Positions 33,926 to 43,076 of a DNA stretch of 64,000 nucleotides are shown in pieces. Each line of letters starts with the position of its first letter. Within the stretch, counting starts at the first letter, position 1. Origin of the DNA: PALSA-505 sp963762615 (GTDB lineage Bacteria; Actinomycetota; Actinomycetes; Streptosporangiales; Streptosporangiaceae). Location of the stretch: the NCBI GenBank assembly GCA_963762615.1, contig CAVXLG010000012.1, forward strand, positions 124,001 to 188,000. The letters run 5' to 3'. The notes beneath the pieces were generated by a model. The model did not search any database, was not told the origin of the DNA, and saw nothing but the letters and a program-made list of their open reading frames with translations. The translations under genes were made by a program, and so were the position numbers.

Positions 33926-36479
33926 TCAGGGTGCGGATGCTTCAAATCCGTGCTCGGTTAGCGTATCTTGGACGCGCCGCGAACCCGGTGCCCCGATGTG
34001 CCGGTAGATCGCGAGTGCGTGCCGCAGGTGCGCGGCAGCCTCGGCGGGGTCTCCCGGTAGGAAGCTGCGGCCGATTCCTTCCAGCGCGCGTGCTTCCTCG
34101 AGAGCCGCGCCGAGCTCGCGGGCGATGTCGAGCGCCTGGCTGTGCTGGCTGCGGGCCTCCTGGGTCGCCGAAATTCGCAGCGATAGCTCACCGAGGCTGT
34201 TCAGCGCCATGGCCAGGTCGTGCCGCGAGCCCAGGTCGCGGAACAATTCGATAGCCGCGGCGGCGCTGGCGGCGGCGGCCGGGTAGTCGTCGGTAAGCTG
34301 CTGGACCAGGCCGAGCTCGTCAAGGGCCCGGGCCTGGCCGAGCCGGTCGCCGAGGTGACGGAACAAGTCCAGTGCCTGGCGCTGGTCAGCGGCGGCGCCA
34401 GCGTAATCTCCGGTCAGCCTGCGCACCCAGCCGAGCTGAGAGAGCGCGTCGGCCTCGTCGAACTCCGAACCGACGCTTCGGAACAGTGGCAGCGCCTGCC
34501 GGAAGCTGGCGGTGGCGGCCGGGTAGTCGCCGGTCAGCTGCTGCACCATGCCCAGGTCGGTGAGGGAGACGGCCTCTGCGAGCTGATCGCCCGCGTCGCG
34601 GGCCAGCGCCAGCGCCTGCCGGTGGTTGGCGGCTGCGGCCGGGTATTCCGCGGTGTCCGCTTGTACCAGGCCCAGGTGGTTGCGGGCGTAGGCCTGGCCG
34701 GGAAGGTCGCCGAGGTCGCGGAACAACTCGATAGCCTCGGTCAGACTGGCGGTGGCGGCCGGGTAGTCGCCGGTCAGCTGTTGCAGGAGACCGAGCTCGT
34801 CGAGCACGCCGGCCTGGCCGGGCCGGTCCCCTGCCTCCCGCGCCGCGGTGAGAGCTGTCTGGTATTGGTCAGCAGCCTGGTCCCAGTGACCGCGGGCACG
34901 CAGGAAACCGCCCATCGCGGTGGCGATGGAGATGGCATGCAGGGGCATCCCCGCCGCGGCGGCGTGGCCGACGGCCGCGTGCAGGTTCGGGCGCTCGGAT
35001 TCCAGCCAGGTGGCTGCTTCACCGGACGAGGCCAGCTGCGGAGCGCTGGCGGGCGGGCTGCCCGGCGCAGGGCCACCGCCAGCCGTGGTCCAGGTGGCGA
35101 TGTGCCGGCTGGCAGCCACGGCGACGTGTGCGTAATAGCTGATCAGCCGGCCGACGGCGGCGGCGCGTGCGTCCCCGTTGTCACCTGCGGCGTCGAGCGC
35201 GCGGGCGTATTCGCGCAGCAGGTCGTGCAGCAGGTAGCGGCCGGGTGCCGGCTCGGTGATCAGATGGTGGTCGTAGAGCTCGTCGAGCTGGCCGCGGGCG
35301 GTCGCCACGCCGATGTCGTCGAGGGCTGCGGCGGCATACGCATCGATATCCGGGCCCGAAGCGACGCCGAGCCGACCGAACAGCCGCTGCTGGCCTGCGG
35401 TGAGATCTTGGTAGGACAGGTCAAACGCGGCAGCGACCGACAGGTTCTCGGTGCGCATGACGGCCAGCCGGCCGCGGGCCGCTTCCAGGTCAGCGACGAG
35501 CCCCGCTCCAGTGCGGGCCGGGCGGTGCCTGAGCTGCCTGCCGAGCATCCCGATCGCCAGCGGCAGGTACCCGCACAACCGGGTTATCTCCCCCGTGAGG
35601 TCGGCGTCAGGTCCCAGGTCAGGGCGGTCAGCCAGCCGGGCCAGCAGCGTCGCCGCCTCGCCGGGGGACAGAGTGTCGAGGCTGATCACCACGGCATCGT
35701 CCAGCGCCGTGAGCCGGCGACGGCTGGTGACCAGTACCAGGCTGCCAGCGGTGCCCGGTAGCAGCGGCCGGACCTGGTCATGTCCGGCCGCGTCGTCCAG
35801 CAGCAACAGGATCCTCTTACCGGCGACGTGGTCACGCCACCGGCCTGACCGGGCCGCTAGACCGGGCGGGATGTTCTGCGCGGCGACGCCTGCCGTCAGC
35901 AGCAAGCTCGCCAGCGCATCCTCGGGATCGACCGGCCGCTGCCCTGCGGTATGAGCGTGCAGCGGAAGGAAGAACTGCCCGTCCGGGAAGCTCGCGGCCA
36001 GCTTGTGCGCCGCGTGCACCGCGAAGGTCGTCTTGCCGATCCCCGCCATCCCGTCGATCGCGTGGATCCTCGACGAGCCCGCCGGCCCCGGCCGCGCCGG
36101 CCAGCGTTCCCAGCAGCCGCGCCAGCTCAGGCTCGCGGCCGGTAAAGTCCCCGGTATCACGCGGCAGAGTCCGCGCCGCCGCCGTGGACACTCCGGGTGC
36201 CGCGTCGCGCCTGGCCGCCAGCACCTCCGCGGCCGGCGCCCGGCCGCGCGCCGCCGCGACGAACAGCACCCGCACCTGCCCGGTCAGGCTGAGCGCATCG
36301 GCCAGCAACAGTGCGCTGTCCTTGCGCGCGGTACGGTTGATGCCCCGCTCCAGGTCACTGACCGACCGCGGGCTCAGTCCCGCCGCCTCGGCCAGCTCCT
36401 CCTGGGTCAGCCGCGCCTCGGTCCGAAGCTGCCGCAGCAGCCCGGCGAACCTCAGCGCAGGCTCCGCCACCGGCTCCAC
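33926..36479 (-). pseudogene. XRE-HTH / NB-ARC / TPR regulator, frameshifted
   Basis: From a GTG at 36479 the first frame encodes an XRE helix-turn-helix (LTQEELAEAAGLSPRSVSDLERG) and a linker ending GREPELARLLGTLAGAAGAG. The second frame resumes with SSRIHAIDGMAGIGKTTFAVHAA (NB-ARC Walker A), ILLLLDDAAGHDQVRPLL (Walker B), a winged-helix region and then at least eight ~40-residue TPRs (TGDYPAATASLTEAIELFRDLG and similar). Together they make a single ~850-residue STAND regulator. The shift is one extra G in the GGCGGGC near 36078-36084. It is either inactivated or misassembled. The upstream, 5' part is otherwise undamaged. Confidence 0.85.
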
Positions 36480-36684
36480 CGTCCCCTCGCACAGCTGTCG
36501 TGGCCAGGATGTGCGTCTGCCGAGCTTGCGAAACCGTTCGCGACCTGGAGTTCTCGCAGGTCAACGCCATCGCCGACGGCGACGTTCGGAGCCTGCCCGG
36601 CTGAAATCGGCATGCATGTCCATCTCTGGCTGTGCCGTCGTGCCCGCCGCCTCATCTCGGCGGCGGGCACGGCGGCGCTGAACG

Positions 36685-37713
36685 TCAGGACGGGGCGGCT
36701 TCGGACTTGAAAGCCCACTTCTCCGAAGCGGACGTGGTGCACTTGGCCAGTTCCAGGCCCGTGCCCGACTGGGAGATGCACAGGCCCACCTGGATGGTCG
36801 TGATCGTGCCGTTGGCGTTGATCTCCCACTGCTCATTGGGACCGCCGCTGCAGGCTGCGTAGTCCAGCTTGCTGCCGACCTTGCCCGCGCCGCTCACGGC
36901 GTTGAGGCACAGCTTGTTGATCATGAAGAACGCGCCGTTGAAGGCGAGATCCTGATCGGCTGCGCCGGTGCACTTCGCCGCGTCCGCGAGGGTGCCCGCG
37001 GCGGTCCCGGGGTCGGTGATGCATTCACCTGAACTGCCGTTGGCGTACTGGCCGAAGCTGGTGCTCACCGTCATGCCGCCGAAGCACTTGTTGGTCTTGT
37101 CGTTGAACAGCGGCTGGGTGCTCACCGGCAGGTTCGAGGGTGGGTTGGCTTCGACCGACGTGAGCAGCGGGGCGCCGTCGGGCCTGCCCTGCGTGAGGGC
37201 GTCTTCGCAGTCGATGACGTCGAACTCGTTAGCGCCCTTGCCGCCGATCCACAGGTCCACATGATGCAGGCCCGGGCCGCCATCGGGACCGCCGTTCGGG
37301 TTCGACCAGTCCTGAATGCACTCCCCGCACGAGTCGCCCATGACGAAGTACTTCTCGACAGTGGGGTAGTAGATGATCGTGCCGACCGGGAATTCTGCCT
37401 TGTCCGAGGCGAAGGTGATCGGATGCCTGTATGTTCCGATCCCGCCGGCGCAGCCGGAGTAGGCGGTGGCACATCCTGGTGGCGTGTTGTCATACCAGCC
37501 GTAGTACGTCACGTACGCGTTGTCGATCTTGAAGCCGGTAGCCGGGGCCGCGGTGGTGGCGTGGCTCGCGGCGGCGGTGCTGGCAGTGACGGTGCTGGCA
37601 GTGGCGGTGCTGGGGGCGGCGGTGCTGGCGGCTGCGGTGCTGGACGCGCCGAGGCTGGCGAGCCCGAGCACTGACACCGCGGCAAGCCCGATCTTCCAGG
37701 CGGTGCTTCTCAT
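36685..37713 (-). CDS. Secreted protein with double-psi-barrel-like domain and ricin-type lectin tail
   Basis: 342 residues from ATG 37713 (ATG 37719 also possible). Signal peptide: KIGLAAVSVLGLASLGAS. A Ser/Thr/Ala-rich low-complexity spacer follows. Then comes a cysteine-rich domain (VTYYGWYDNTPPG, ITFASDKAEFPVGTIIYYP, FVMGDSCGECIQDW, HHVDLWIGG) whose pattern resembles the 3D/expansin-type double-psi beta-barrel found in wall-active proteins. The last ~110 residues form a ricin-B-like trefoil with QW repeats (GPNEQWEINANGTI, SEKWAF). An extracellular carbohydrate- or wall-binding protein is likely; catalytic activity is unproven. Confidence 0.85.
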   Translation of the reverse strand: MRSTAWKIGLAAVSVLGLASLGASSTAAASTAAPSTATASTVTASTAAASHATTAAPATGFKIDNAYVTYYGWYDNTPPGCATAYSGCAGGIGTYRHPITFASDKAEFPVGTIIYYPTVEKYFVMGDSCGECIQDWSNPNGGPDGGPGLHHVDLWIGGKGANEFDVIDCEDALTQGRPDGAPLLTSVEANPPSNLPVSTQPLFNDKTNKCFGGMTVSTSFGQYANGSSGECITDPGTAAGTLADAAKCTGAADQDLAFNGAFFMINKLCLNAVSGAGKVGSKLDYAACSGGPNEQWEINANGTITTIQVGLCISQSGTGLELAKCTTSASEKWAFKSEAAPS

Positions 37714-38007
37714 CCTCATCCGTCCTTGCTGTGGGGTGGCCTGATGCGTTCTCCCGGGTTGAAAGTTAGGGAACTTTCCTAATTTAGCGCAGAGAGCGCG
37801 CCGGTAACACGACAGCTGGAGGCGCCGGCCAGGCGGGTTGCCCCGTCCTGCCCGGGCCGTGCCGGTCATGGCCGTGCTGGTGCTGGTGCTGGTGCCGGCG
37901 GCGGCGCTAGCGGCGCAGCCGGGCAGGCGGTGGCGAGCGAGGGCAGCGGGGCGGCGGGGTGATCTCGACCGTGGCTGGCGGGGTCGGCGGCCCGGGCTGT
38001 GCCCCGG

Positions 38008-38421
38008 TCAGCTCTTGAGCGCTTCTTGCAGCTCGCTGGTGAGTTCGTCGGTCGTGGCCTCTACCGAGCGTTTCACGACCCTGGCGGCACCAGTCAGCGC
38101 CGTGTCGAGCGCTTTTTCGATGGTCGGCTCGCCCACCGCGATGAGCCCCGCCTGGTTAGCGGTGAGTTCCTGGGCCGTCTCATGCAGCTCCTTGCGCGGC
38201 AGCGTCCCGCCCCCGAACCACTCCGGGATGATCTGGATGCGCGGGCGGTCCATGCGCCTGACAATGTGGGGCTTGCCGTCCCGCTTGTCGATCACGGCCG
38301 CGTCGTACCGGCCCATCACCTCGTCCTTGTGCAGCTGCTCGACCGCATCCAGGTCTGTCAGGGCGGCCTCGACGCTCTCGTACGCTGCGGCGTAGACGAC
38401 CACCGTGTTCTTCTCCGCCAT
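38008..38421 (-). CDS. Conserved hypothetical (DUF1269-like) protein
   Basis: 137 residues. It begins NTVVVYAAAYESVEAALTDLDAVEQLHKDEV, a ferredoxin-like beta-alpha-beta start seen in DUF1269-type proteins, followed by DAAVIDKRDGKPHIVRR. The usual membrane glycine-zipper of DUF1269 proteins is absent and replaced by a helical tail (TIEKALDTALTGAARVVKRSVEATTDELTSEL). Soluble, function unknown, possibly stress-related in analogy to the family. Assignment to the family is tentative. Confidence 0.75.
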   Translation of the reverse strand: MAEKNTVVVYAAAYESVEAALTDLDAVEQLHKDEVMGRYDAAVIDKRDGKPHIVRRMDRPRIQIIPEWFGGGTLPRKELHETAQELTANQAGLIAVGEPTIEKALDTALTGAARVVKRSVEATTDELTSELQEALKS

Positions 38422-38545
38422 GGCGCCTCCACGGCTGGGTTATCCGATAGATGAGTTCCACGCTAGCCCGCCGTCACCGGGATCGGCTAGGTAACAAAGC
38501 CGCGACGGTGCGGTGTCTTGATCTGCATTCCGGTCCGCCGGCGCG

Positions 38546-39463
38546 TCAGGATCTGCGCGCCGTCCGGTCGCCCTGGCGCTGACCGAGAACGGCCGGCTTG
38601 AGCACCTCCTCGCACCACTGGCGGAAGCTCGTCGGGGTCGTCGACTCCGCAGTGCGGGGTTCGGCGTTATCGAGCCCGCTGGCCTTGGCGGCCCACATGT
38701 CGATGACGCCCTGGGCCATGGCATCCGAGGTTCCGGCTTCGAGCAGCCGCTGCTTCAGCGCCTGGCCGGGGATCTGCCGGAAACGAACGGGCTTGCCGAG
38801 CACCTCGGAGATGATCCCGGCCATGTCGAAGTAGGAGATGTCCTCGGGACCGAGCACGGCTACATGGCCGACGCCGCCCCAGGAGTTGCCGAGCAGGAGC
38901 CTGGCCGCGGCTGCTGCGATGTCACGGGTTGCGCAGCTCGGCAGCTTGCGGTCGCCGGCGATCGGCGCGAAGAAGACGCCATCGTTACTGATCGGCTCAG
39001 CGGAACGCCGGATGTTGTCCATGAACGAAGGCATCGTCAGCGCGCGATAGCTGACGCCCGTGCTCGCGATCAGGTCGTCCATGGCGAGCGACCCGGTGAC
39101 ATAGCCGGCGTGCGCTGCCCACGGGGTGCCGCGGCCGAGAGCCGAGATCCCGACGACACGCCCGACCGAATGACGCTTGAAAGCTTCGGCCGCCGGCCGG
39201 GTGAAACCCACAAAGGCGGCCTCGACGCTCTCGGCCCGCGGATCCGGCGGCGCGAGCCAGAAGACTGCGTCGGCGCCTGCGAAAGCCGCGTCGACGACGG
39301 CAGGATCACCATGAGAGCCCTCGACGACCTCGACGCGCTCGCGCGTGCCGGCCGGGATGCTGCACGGGTCGCGGCTGACGACGCGCAGCGCCTCGCCGCT
39401 GCCGAGCAGGTTTTCCAGGACCTGGTGGCCGATCAGGCCGGTGGGCGTGGTAATGACGATCAT
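38546..39463 (-). CDS. NmrA-like NAD(P)-binding oxidoreductase
   Basis: 305 residues with an AGGAGGAG site before the ATG. The N-terminus IVITTPTGLIGHQVLENLLGSGEALRVVSRDP is an atypical-SDR NAD(P) site, ADAVFWLAPPDP and RVVGISALGRG follow, and there is no YxxxK pair, as in NmrA/HSCARG-type redox sensors and NAD(P)H-quinone reductases (YtfG-like). It is divergent from a TetR regulator with 87 bases between starts, which strongly suggests local repression relieved by a small molecule. Confidence 0.88.
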   Translation of the reverse strand: MIVITTPTGLIGHQVLENLLGSGEALRVVSRDPCSIPAGTRERVEVVEGSHGDPAVVDAAFAGADAVFWLAPPDPRAESVEAAFVGFTRPAAEAFKRHSVGRVVGISALGRGTPWAAHAGYVTGSLAMDDLIASTGVSYRALTMPSFMDNIRRSAEPISNDGVFFAPIAGDRKLPSCATRDIAAAAARLLLGNSWGGVGHVAVLGPEDISYFDMAGIISEVLGKPVRFRQIPGQALKQRLLEAGTSDAMAQGVIDMWAAKASGLDNAEPRTAESTTPTSFRQWCEEVLKPAVLGQRQGDRTARRS

Positions 39464-39515
39464 CGCTCCTCCTCCGTGCGTCCGATTACGTGTATAGCGA
39501 TGATATACTTCATAC

Positions 39516-39550
39516 TTGACTAGCGATATAGAGCTGCTAACCTCGGGCCC
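39516..39550 (+). promoter_or_regulatory. TetR gene promoter, probably leaderless; repeat operator
   Basis: TTGACT (39516-39521), a 16-base spacer and TAACCT (39538-39543) place the transcription start at or within two bases of the ATG at 39551, so the TetR mRNA is probably leaderless. The surrounding A+T-rich patch (39490-39532) holds two TAGCGAT elements (39495 and 39521), good candidates for the TetR operator controlling both divergent genes. Confidence 0.45.
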
Positions 39551-40342
39551 ATGACCGTGCGAGCCCGCATCCTCGAAGCCGCCGCCGGCCTGCTCGCCCA
39601 GTCCGCCGACGCGGACGCCTCCACGCGGGCCATCTGCGACGCAGCCGGCGTCACGGCGCCGACCCTCTACCACCACTTCGGCGATAAGGAGGGCCTGCTC
39701 GCCGCCGTGGTCGACTCCGGCTGGGCGACATTCCTGGAGACCAAGCGCGCCGTCGCAGCCGTCGTCCACGACCACGTCGCCGACGACGTCCGGGCGGGCT
39801 GGGACAACCACCTGCAGTTCGCCCGCGAGAACCCGAGCTTCTACAAGCTGATGTGGTCGCCGACGGTCGCCGCCAACAGCAGGGCAGTACGCGAGGCGTA
39901 CCAGATGCTCTATGACCGGCTGGAACTCGGTGCGAGCCGCGGCCAGCTGCGCATGTCGGCGCAGACTGCGTCGCGCGTAGTCCTGTCCGCGACCACCGGC
40001 GCCGCGCTGTCGCTGATCTCACAGCCTGACCTGTACGGCGACGGCACGTTCGCCACCCAGCTGCGCGAGGCGGTGATCGCATCGATCACCGTCCCGGAAG
40101 AAGCCGCGTCCACGGCTCACCAGCGCGAAGGCGGGGCAGCGCCGACGATCGCGACCGCAGCGGCGACGCTCAGCAGCAAGCTCGCCGCCGAGGACACACC
40201 GCTTACCGGGCCGGAGATGGCGCTCATGCAGCAGTGGCTCAGCACACTCGCCGACGCTCCCGCGGCCGCACTCGCCGACGCCCCTGCGGCCGCGCTCCTC
40301 GCGCCGCCGCGTCGGCCGCGACGCTCTGTCAAGGAGAAATGA
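39551..40342 (+). CDS. TetR-family transcriptional regulator
   Basis: 263 residues. The HTH is ARILEAAAGLLAQSADADASTRAICDAAGVTAPTLYHHFGDKEGLLAAVV. The ligand domain of ~140 residues follows, with a TetR_C helix bundle. The last ~60 residues are an alanine/proline-rich low-complexity tail with a duplicated segment (LADAPAAA twice), longer than usual for the family. It is divergent from the NmrA-like gene, its likely target and perhaps the source of its ligand. Confidence 0.9.
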   Translation: MTVRARILEAAAGLLAQSADADASTRAICDAAGVTAPTLYHHFGDKEGLLAAVVDSGWATFLETKRAVAAVVHDHVADDVRAGWDNHLQFARENPSFYKLMWSPTVAANSRAVREAYQMLYDRLELGASRGQLRMSAQTASRVVLSATTGAALSLISQPDLYGDGTFATQLREAVIASITVPEEAASTAHQREGGAAPTIATAAATLSSKLAAEDTPLTGPEMALMQQWLSTLADAPAAALADAPAAALLAPPRRPRRSVKEK

Positions 40343-40393
40343 CCACGGCCCTGCAATCCGGGCTGACGAACTGCCGGTGCTCGTCCGCTGACA

Positions 40394-40425
40394 AAGCCGG
40401 CCGGTTCCCGGTTGACGACCGGCTT
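40394..40425 (+). terminator. Hairpin after the TetR gene
   Basis: AAGCCGG (40394-40400) pairs with CCGGCTT (40419-40425) about 50 bases after the TetR stop. The loop is large (18 bases) and partly self-complementary. Modest candidate terminator, also close to the 3' end of the remnant on the other strand. Confidence 0.35.
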
Positions 40426-40459
40426 CAGTGATCGCGGGTCGGCTGTCGGTCGGCCCGGT

Positions 40460-40795
40460 TCACGGTACCTGCACGGGGATCACGATGCCCGACTTGCCGT
40501 TCTGCCCGATGGCCCAGCAGGTGGTGGCGGTCGGGCAGGCGACGCCTGACAGCCCGATGCCGGGGGCCTTCTTGGCAGGCTGGGGAGTGCCGTTCTGCAT
40601 GTCGCTGACCGCGCTGGTCGGCGCCGATGACCCGCGGAGGGCGCCGACCGCGAAGCACTCCGTGGAGGTCACGCAGGCCAGCCCGCCGACCTGGGACATC
40701 CCGCTGATGACGTGGGGCTCCCCCGGCTTGCCGGTCACCGGGTTGACGGCTGGTTGGCCGGTGCGTTCGGCAAGTGTCCAGGTTATGCACGGCAA
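40460..40795 (-). pseudogene. C-terminal remnant of a repeat protein (CxxxxxCxAVG repeats)
   Basis: A 111-residue frame contains two spaced copies of a motif of the type LACVTSTECFAVG and VACPTATTCWAIG. These resemble the repeated blades (xxCPxxxxCxAVG) of large secreted actinobacterial repeat proteins. No signal peptide or upstream blades are present in this frame and the 5' side breaks off, so it looks like the tail of a decayed gene. Identification rests on two repeats only. Confidence 0.4.
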
Positions 40796-41144
40796 CTGTC
40801 CAGCGAATGGTCAGGTTCGCCGGTGATAGTGGTGGTGGCTCCCTCCCGGCGCCGGGCCACCCCGCCGTGCCGGGATGCGCCCCCGAGCGCGCCCCGCCGG
40901 CCAGACCAGGTCTCGCTGCGCCGGCGGGGCGCCAGCACGGCGCACCAGACACGGTGGACCAGGTTGTGCTGGCCGCGCCAGCTATCGTCGCCCGCTCGCC
41001 GGGGATCGGCGCCGGCATCGTAGGGCGGCTCTTCCTCCTTCGGCGGCGGCGCGGGCCTGCTCATCCCGTGGGCTGGCAGCCGGCTGAACCCGACCGTGCA
41101 GATCGTCAAACGACGCGGTGACCTGCACACCTTCAACAGCGAGA
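40796..41144. other. Intergenic stretch, possibly gene debris
   Basis: About 350 bases between the repeat-protein remnant and an MFS gene. No frame shows a recognisable domain. A plus-strand stretch at about 41082-41150 (NPTVQIVKRRGDLHTF) faintly recalls the end of IS5-type transposases, but it is too short and has no terminal repeats around it. Confidence 0.4.
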
Positions 41145-42758
41145 CTAGTGTGCCGTTGTTTCCGGCCCGGCCGGTCGCCGGGCCTGGTGCTGGGCGGTCA
41201 GTTCGCTGCGGTCGCCGGGGGCGCGGCTAGGCGGCTGCTGCCTGGCTGGATCGGGCCCGAAGGCGAAGCCGGCTACCGCGCCGAGCGCGGCGAACGCGGC
41301 CGCGACAATCAGCACGTCGTTGAGGCCGCTCGCGGTGCCGGCGTGGGCGGCGTGGGTGACCGCGGCGCGGGCGGCGGGTGGCACCGCGGCGGCGACCCGA
41401 GTGCCGGCGCCGGAGGCGACCGCGGCGGCCAGCCGGCGGGCGGCGCCGGGCGGTGCGGGCAGGCCGGCCAGGGCGTGCAAAGTGGCGGTGGTGACCCGGG
41501 ACGCGTACAGCGCGCCGAGCACGGCCACGCCGGTGGCGGTGCCGACCTGGCGCAGCGTGTTCACCAGGCCGGCGGCCATCCCGGCGTGGGCCGGCTCCAC
41601 CGCCGAAAGCGCCGCAGAGGCCAGGCCGGTGGAGGTGACGCCCAGGCCGATCCCGGCCAGGATGAACCCGGGCAGCAGCACCAGCCAGGTGGAGGTGGCG
41701 GTCAGGTGGGCCATCGAGCCCAGCCCGGCCGCGGCCGCGACCATGGCCACACCCAGCAGCACCCGCATCGCCACCTTGCCGATCAGCTGGCCGGTGATCG
41801 GGGCGACCGCGAAGGAGACCAGGGACAGCGGCAGGAACCGCAGCCCGGCCTGGACGGGCGAGTAGCCCAGCGTGTTCTGCACGTACAGCGACAGGTAGGT
41901 GATCACCCCGATGACCGTCGCCGAGATCGCGAACGCCACGAACCCGGTCGCGGCAAAGCTGCGCCGCCGGAACAGCCGCAGGTTGGCCATGGGCGCCGAG
42001 GCGATGCGCAGCTCATATATCACGAACCCGGCAAAGGCCACCGCGGCAACGGCGAACAGGGACACGATCGCCGGGCTCGCCCAGCCCAGCGCGTCGCCGC
42101 GGATCAGCGCGAACATCAGCGCGGTCAGCGCCGCGGTGATCAGCACGGTGCCCGGCCAGTCGGCCCGCCCGCCGGCCGGGTCGCGCGATTCGCGCAGCCG
42201 GGCCAGCCCGGCCGCGAAGGCCGCCACGCCGATGGGCAGGTTGATGAAGAAGATCGACCGCCAGCCCAGCGCGTCGGTGAGCGCCCCGCCGGCCAGCGGC
42301 CCGATCGCGGTGGCACCGCCGATGGTGGCGCCGAACAGTCCGAGCGCCCGGGCCAGGGCGGCGCCGGAAAACTCCGCGCGCAGCAGCGGCGTGCCGGTGG
42401 CAAACAGCACCGCGCCGCCGACTCCCTGCAACGCGCGGAACAGCTCCAGCGCCAGCGCGGTCGGCGCCAGCGCGCACGCCAGCGAGCCGAGCGTGAAGAT
42501 GGCCAGGCCGGCCAGGAAGAGCCGCCGCCGGCCCAGCCGGTCACCCAGAGTGGCGGCTGGCAGCAGCAGCACGGCCAGCACCAGGGCATAGGCATCGATC
42601 ACCCACTGCAGATCCGACAGGCTGGCCCGCAGATCCCGCTGAATCGATGGCAGCGCCACGCTCACCACGGTGATGTCCAGTAGCAGCATGAACGTGGCCG
42701 TGCACACCAGCGCCAGCGTCCACCGCTGCCGCGACGACATCACCGGGACTTCTGCCAT
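41145..42758 (-). CDS. MFS transporter, DHA2/EmrB-QacA family (14 TM)
   Basis: About 537 residues from ATG 42758 (the frame opens at 42791). 14 hydrophobic helices. The first is LLLDITVVSVALPSIQRDL (DHA2 motif D1). Motif A is TLGDRLGRRRLFL, motif C-like GPLAGGALTDALGWRSIFFINLP. An alanine-rich insertion near 450-480 precedes the last helix. Proton-driven multidrug or metabolite efflux is likely. It lies upstream on the same strand as nothing obvious; the LuxR stub 185 bases upstream might once have regulated it. Confidence 0.9.
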   Translation of the reverse strand: MAEVPVMSSRQRWTLALVCTATFMLLLDITVVSVALPSIQRDLRASLSDLQWVIDAYALVLAVLLLPAATLGDRLGRRRLFLAGLAIFTLGSLACALAPTALALELFRALQGVGGAVLFATGTPLLRAEFSGAALARALGLFGATIGGATAIGPLAGGALTDALGWRSIFFINLPIGVAAFAAGLARLRESRDPAGGRADWPGTVLITAALTALMFALIRGDALGWASPAIVSLFAVAAVAFAGFVIYELRIASAPMANLRLFRRRSFAATGFVAFAISATVIGVITYLSLYVQNTLGYSPVQAGLRFLPLSLVSFAVAPITGQLIGKVAMRVLLGVAMVAAAAGLGSMAHLTATSTWLVLLPGFILAGIGLGVTSTGLASAALSAVEPAHAGMAAGLVNTLRQVGTATGVAVLGALYASRVTTATLHALAGLPAPPGAARRLAAAVASGAGTRVAAAVPPAARAAVTHAAHAGTASGLNDVLIVAAAFAALGAVAGFAFGPDPARQQPPSRAPGDRSELTAQHQARRPAGPETTAH

Positions 42759-42942
42759 CTGCCTCACCACCCAAGCGGCGGCCGCTGCCACTCCCAGTGG
42801 AGTCAGCGCACCTTGCTGCTGTCAAGAGGCTCGCGGCACGCGCAGCAGGCAGTCATGCCGCTACCGACCGGATTGCCTGGGAGGCTACGTGCCTGATGCG
42901 ATGAGCCGGGAGACGCGCGGATTGCGGCGGCGGTCCGGTGCC

Positions 42943-43076
42943 TCAGCTGCCGGATAGGACGCGGCTGAGCTGGGCGCGTAGGTGATGGCCAGCTTGATGA
43001 TGACCTTGCGCAGGTGGAACTGGACGGTGCGCGGAGACAGGAACAGCCGGGTGCCGATCTCACCGAGCCGGGTCAC
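42943..43076 (-). pseudogene. LuxR-type HTH stub, frameshifted
   Basis: A GTG overlapping the stop of the upstream gene opens EIGTRLFLSPRTVQFHLRKVIIKLAIT, the recognition helix half of a LuxR/GerE domain. After that the frame goes wrong, but a neighbouring frame continues LRAQLSRVLSGS and stops, the normal LuxR ending. The rest of the protein (AAA or receiver portion and first HTH helix) is missing. It is the debris of a LuxR regulator's 3' end. Confidence 0.5.

Noticed and set aside
41082..41150. Possible IS5-type transposase tail
   Set aside because: Only about 20 residues with weak likeness; no inverted repeats or remaining transposase sequence.
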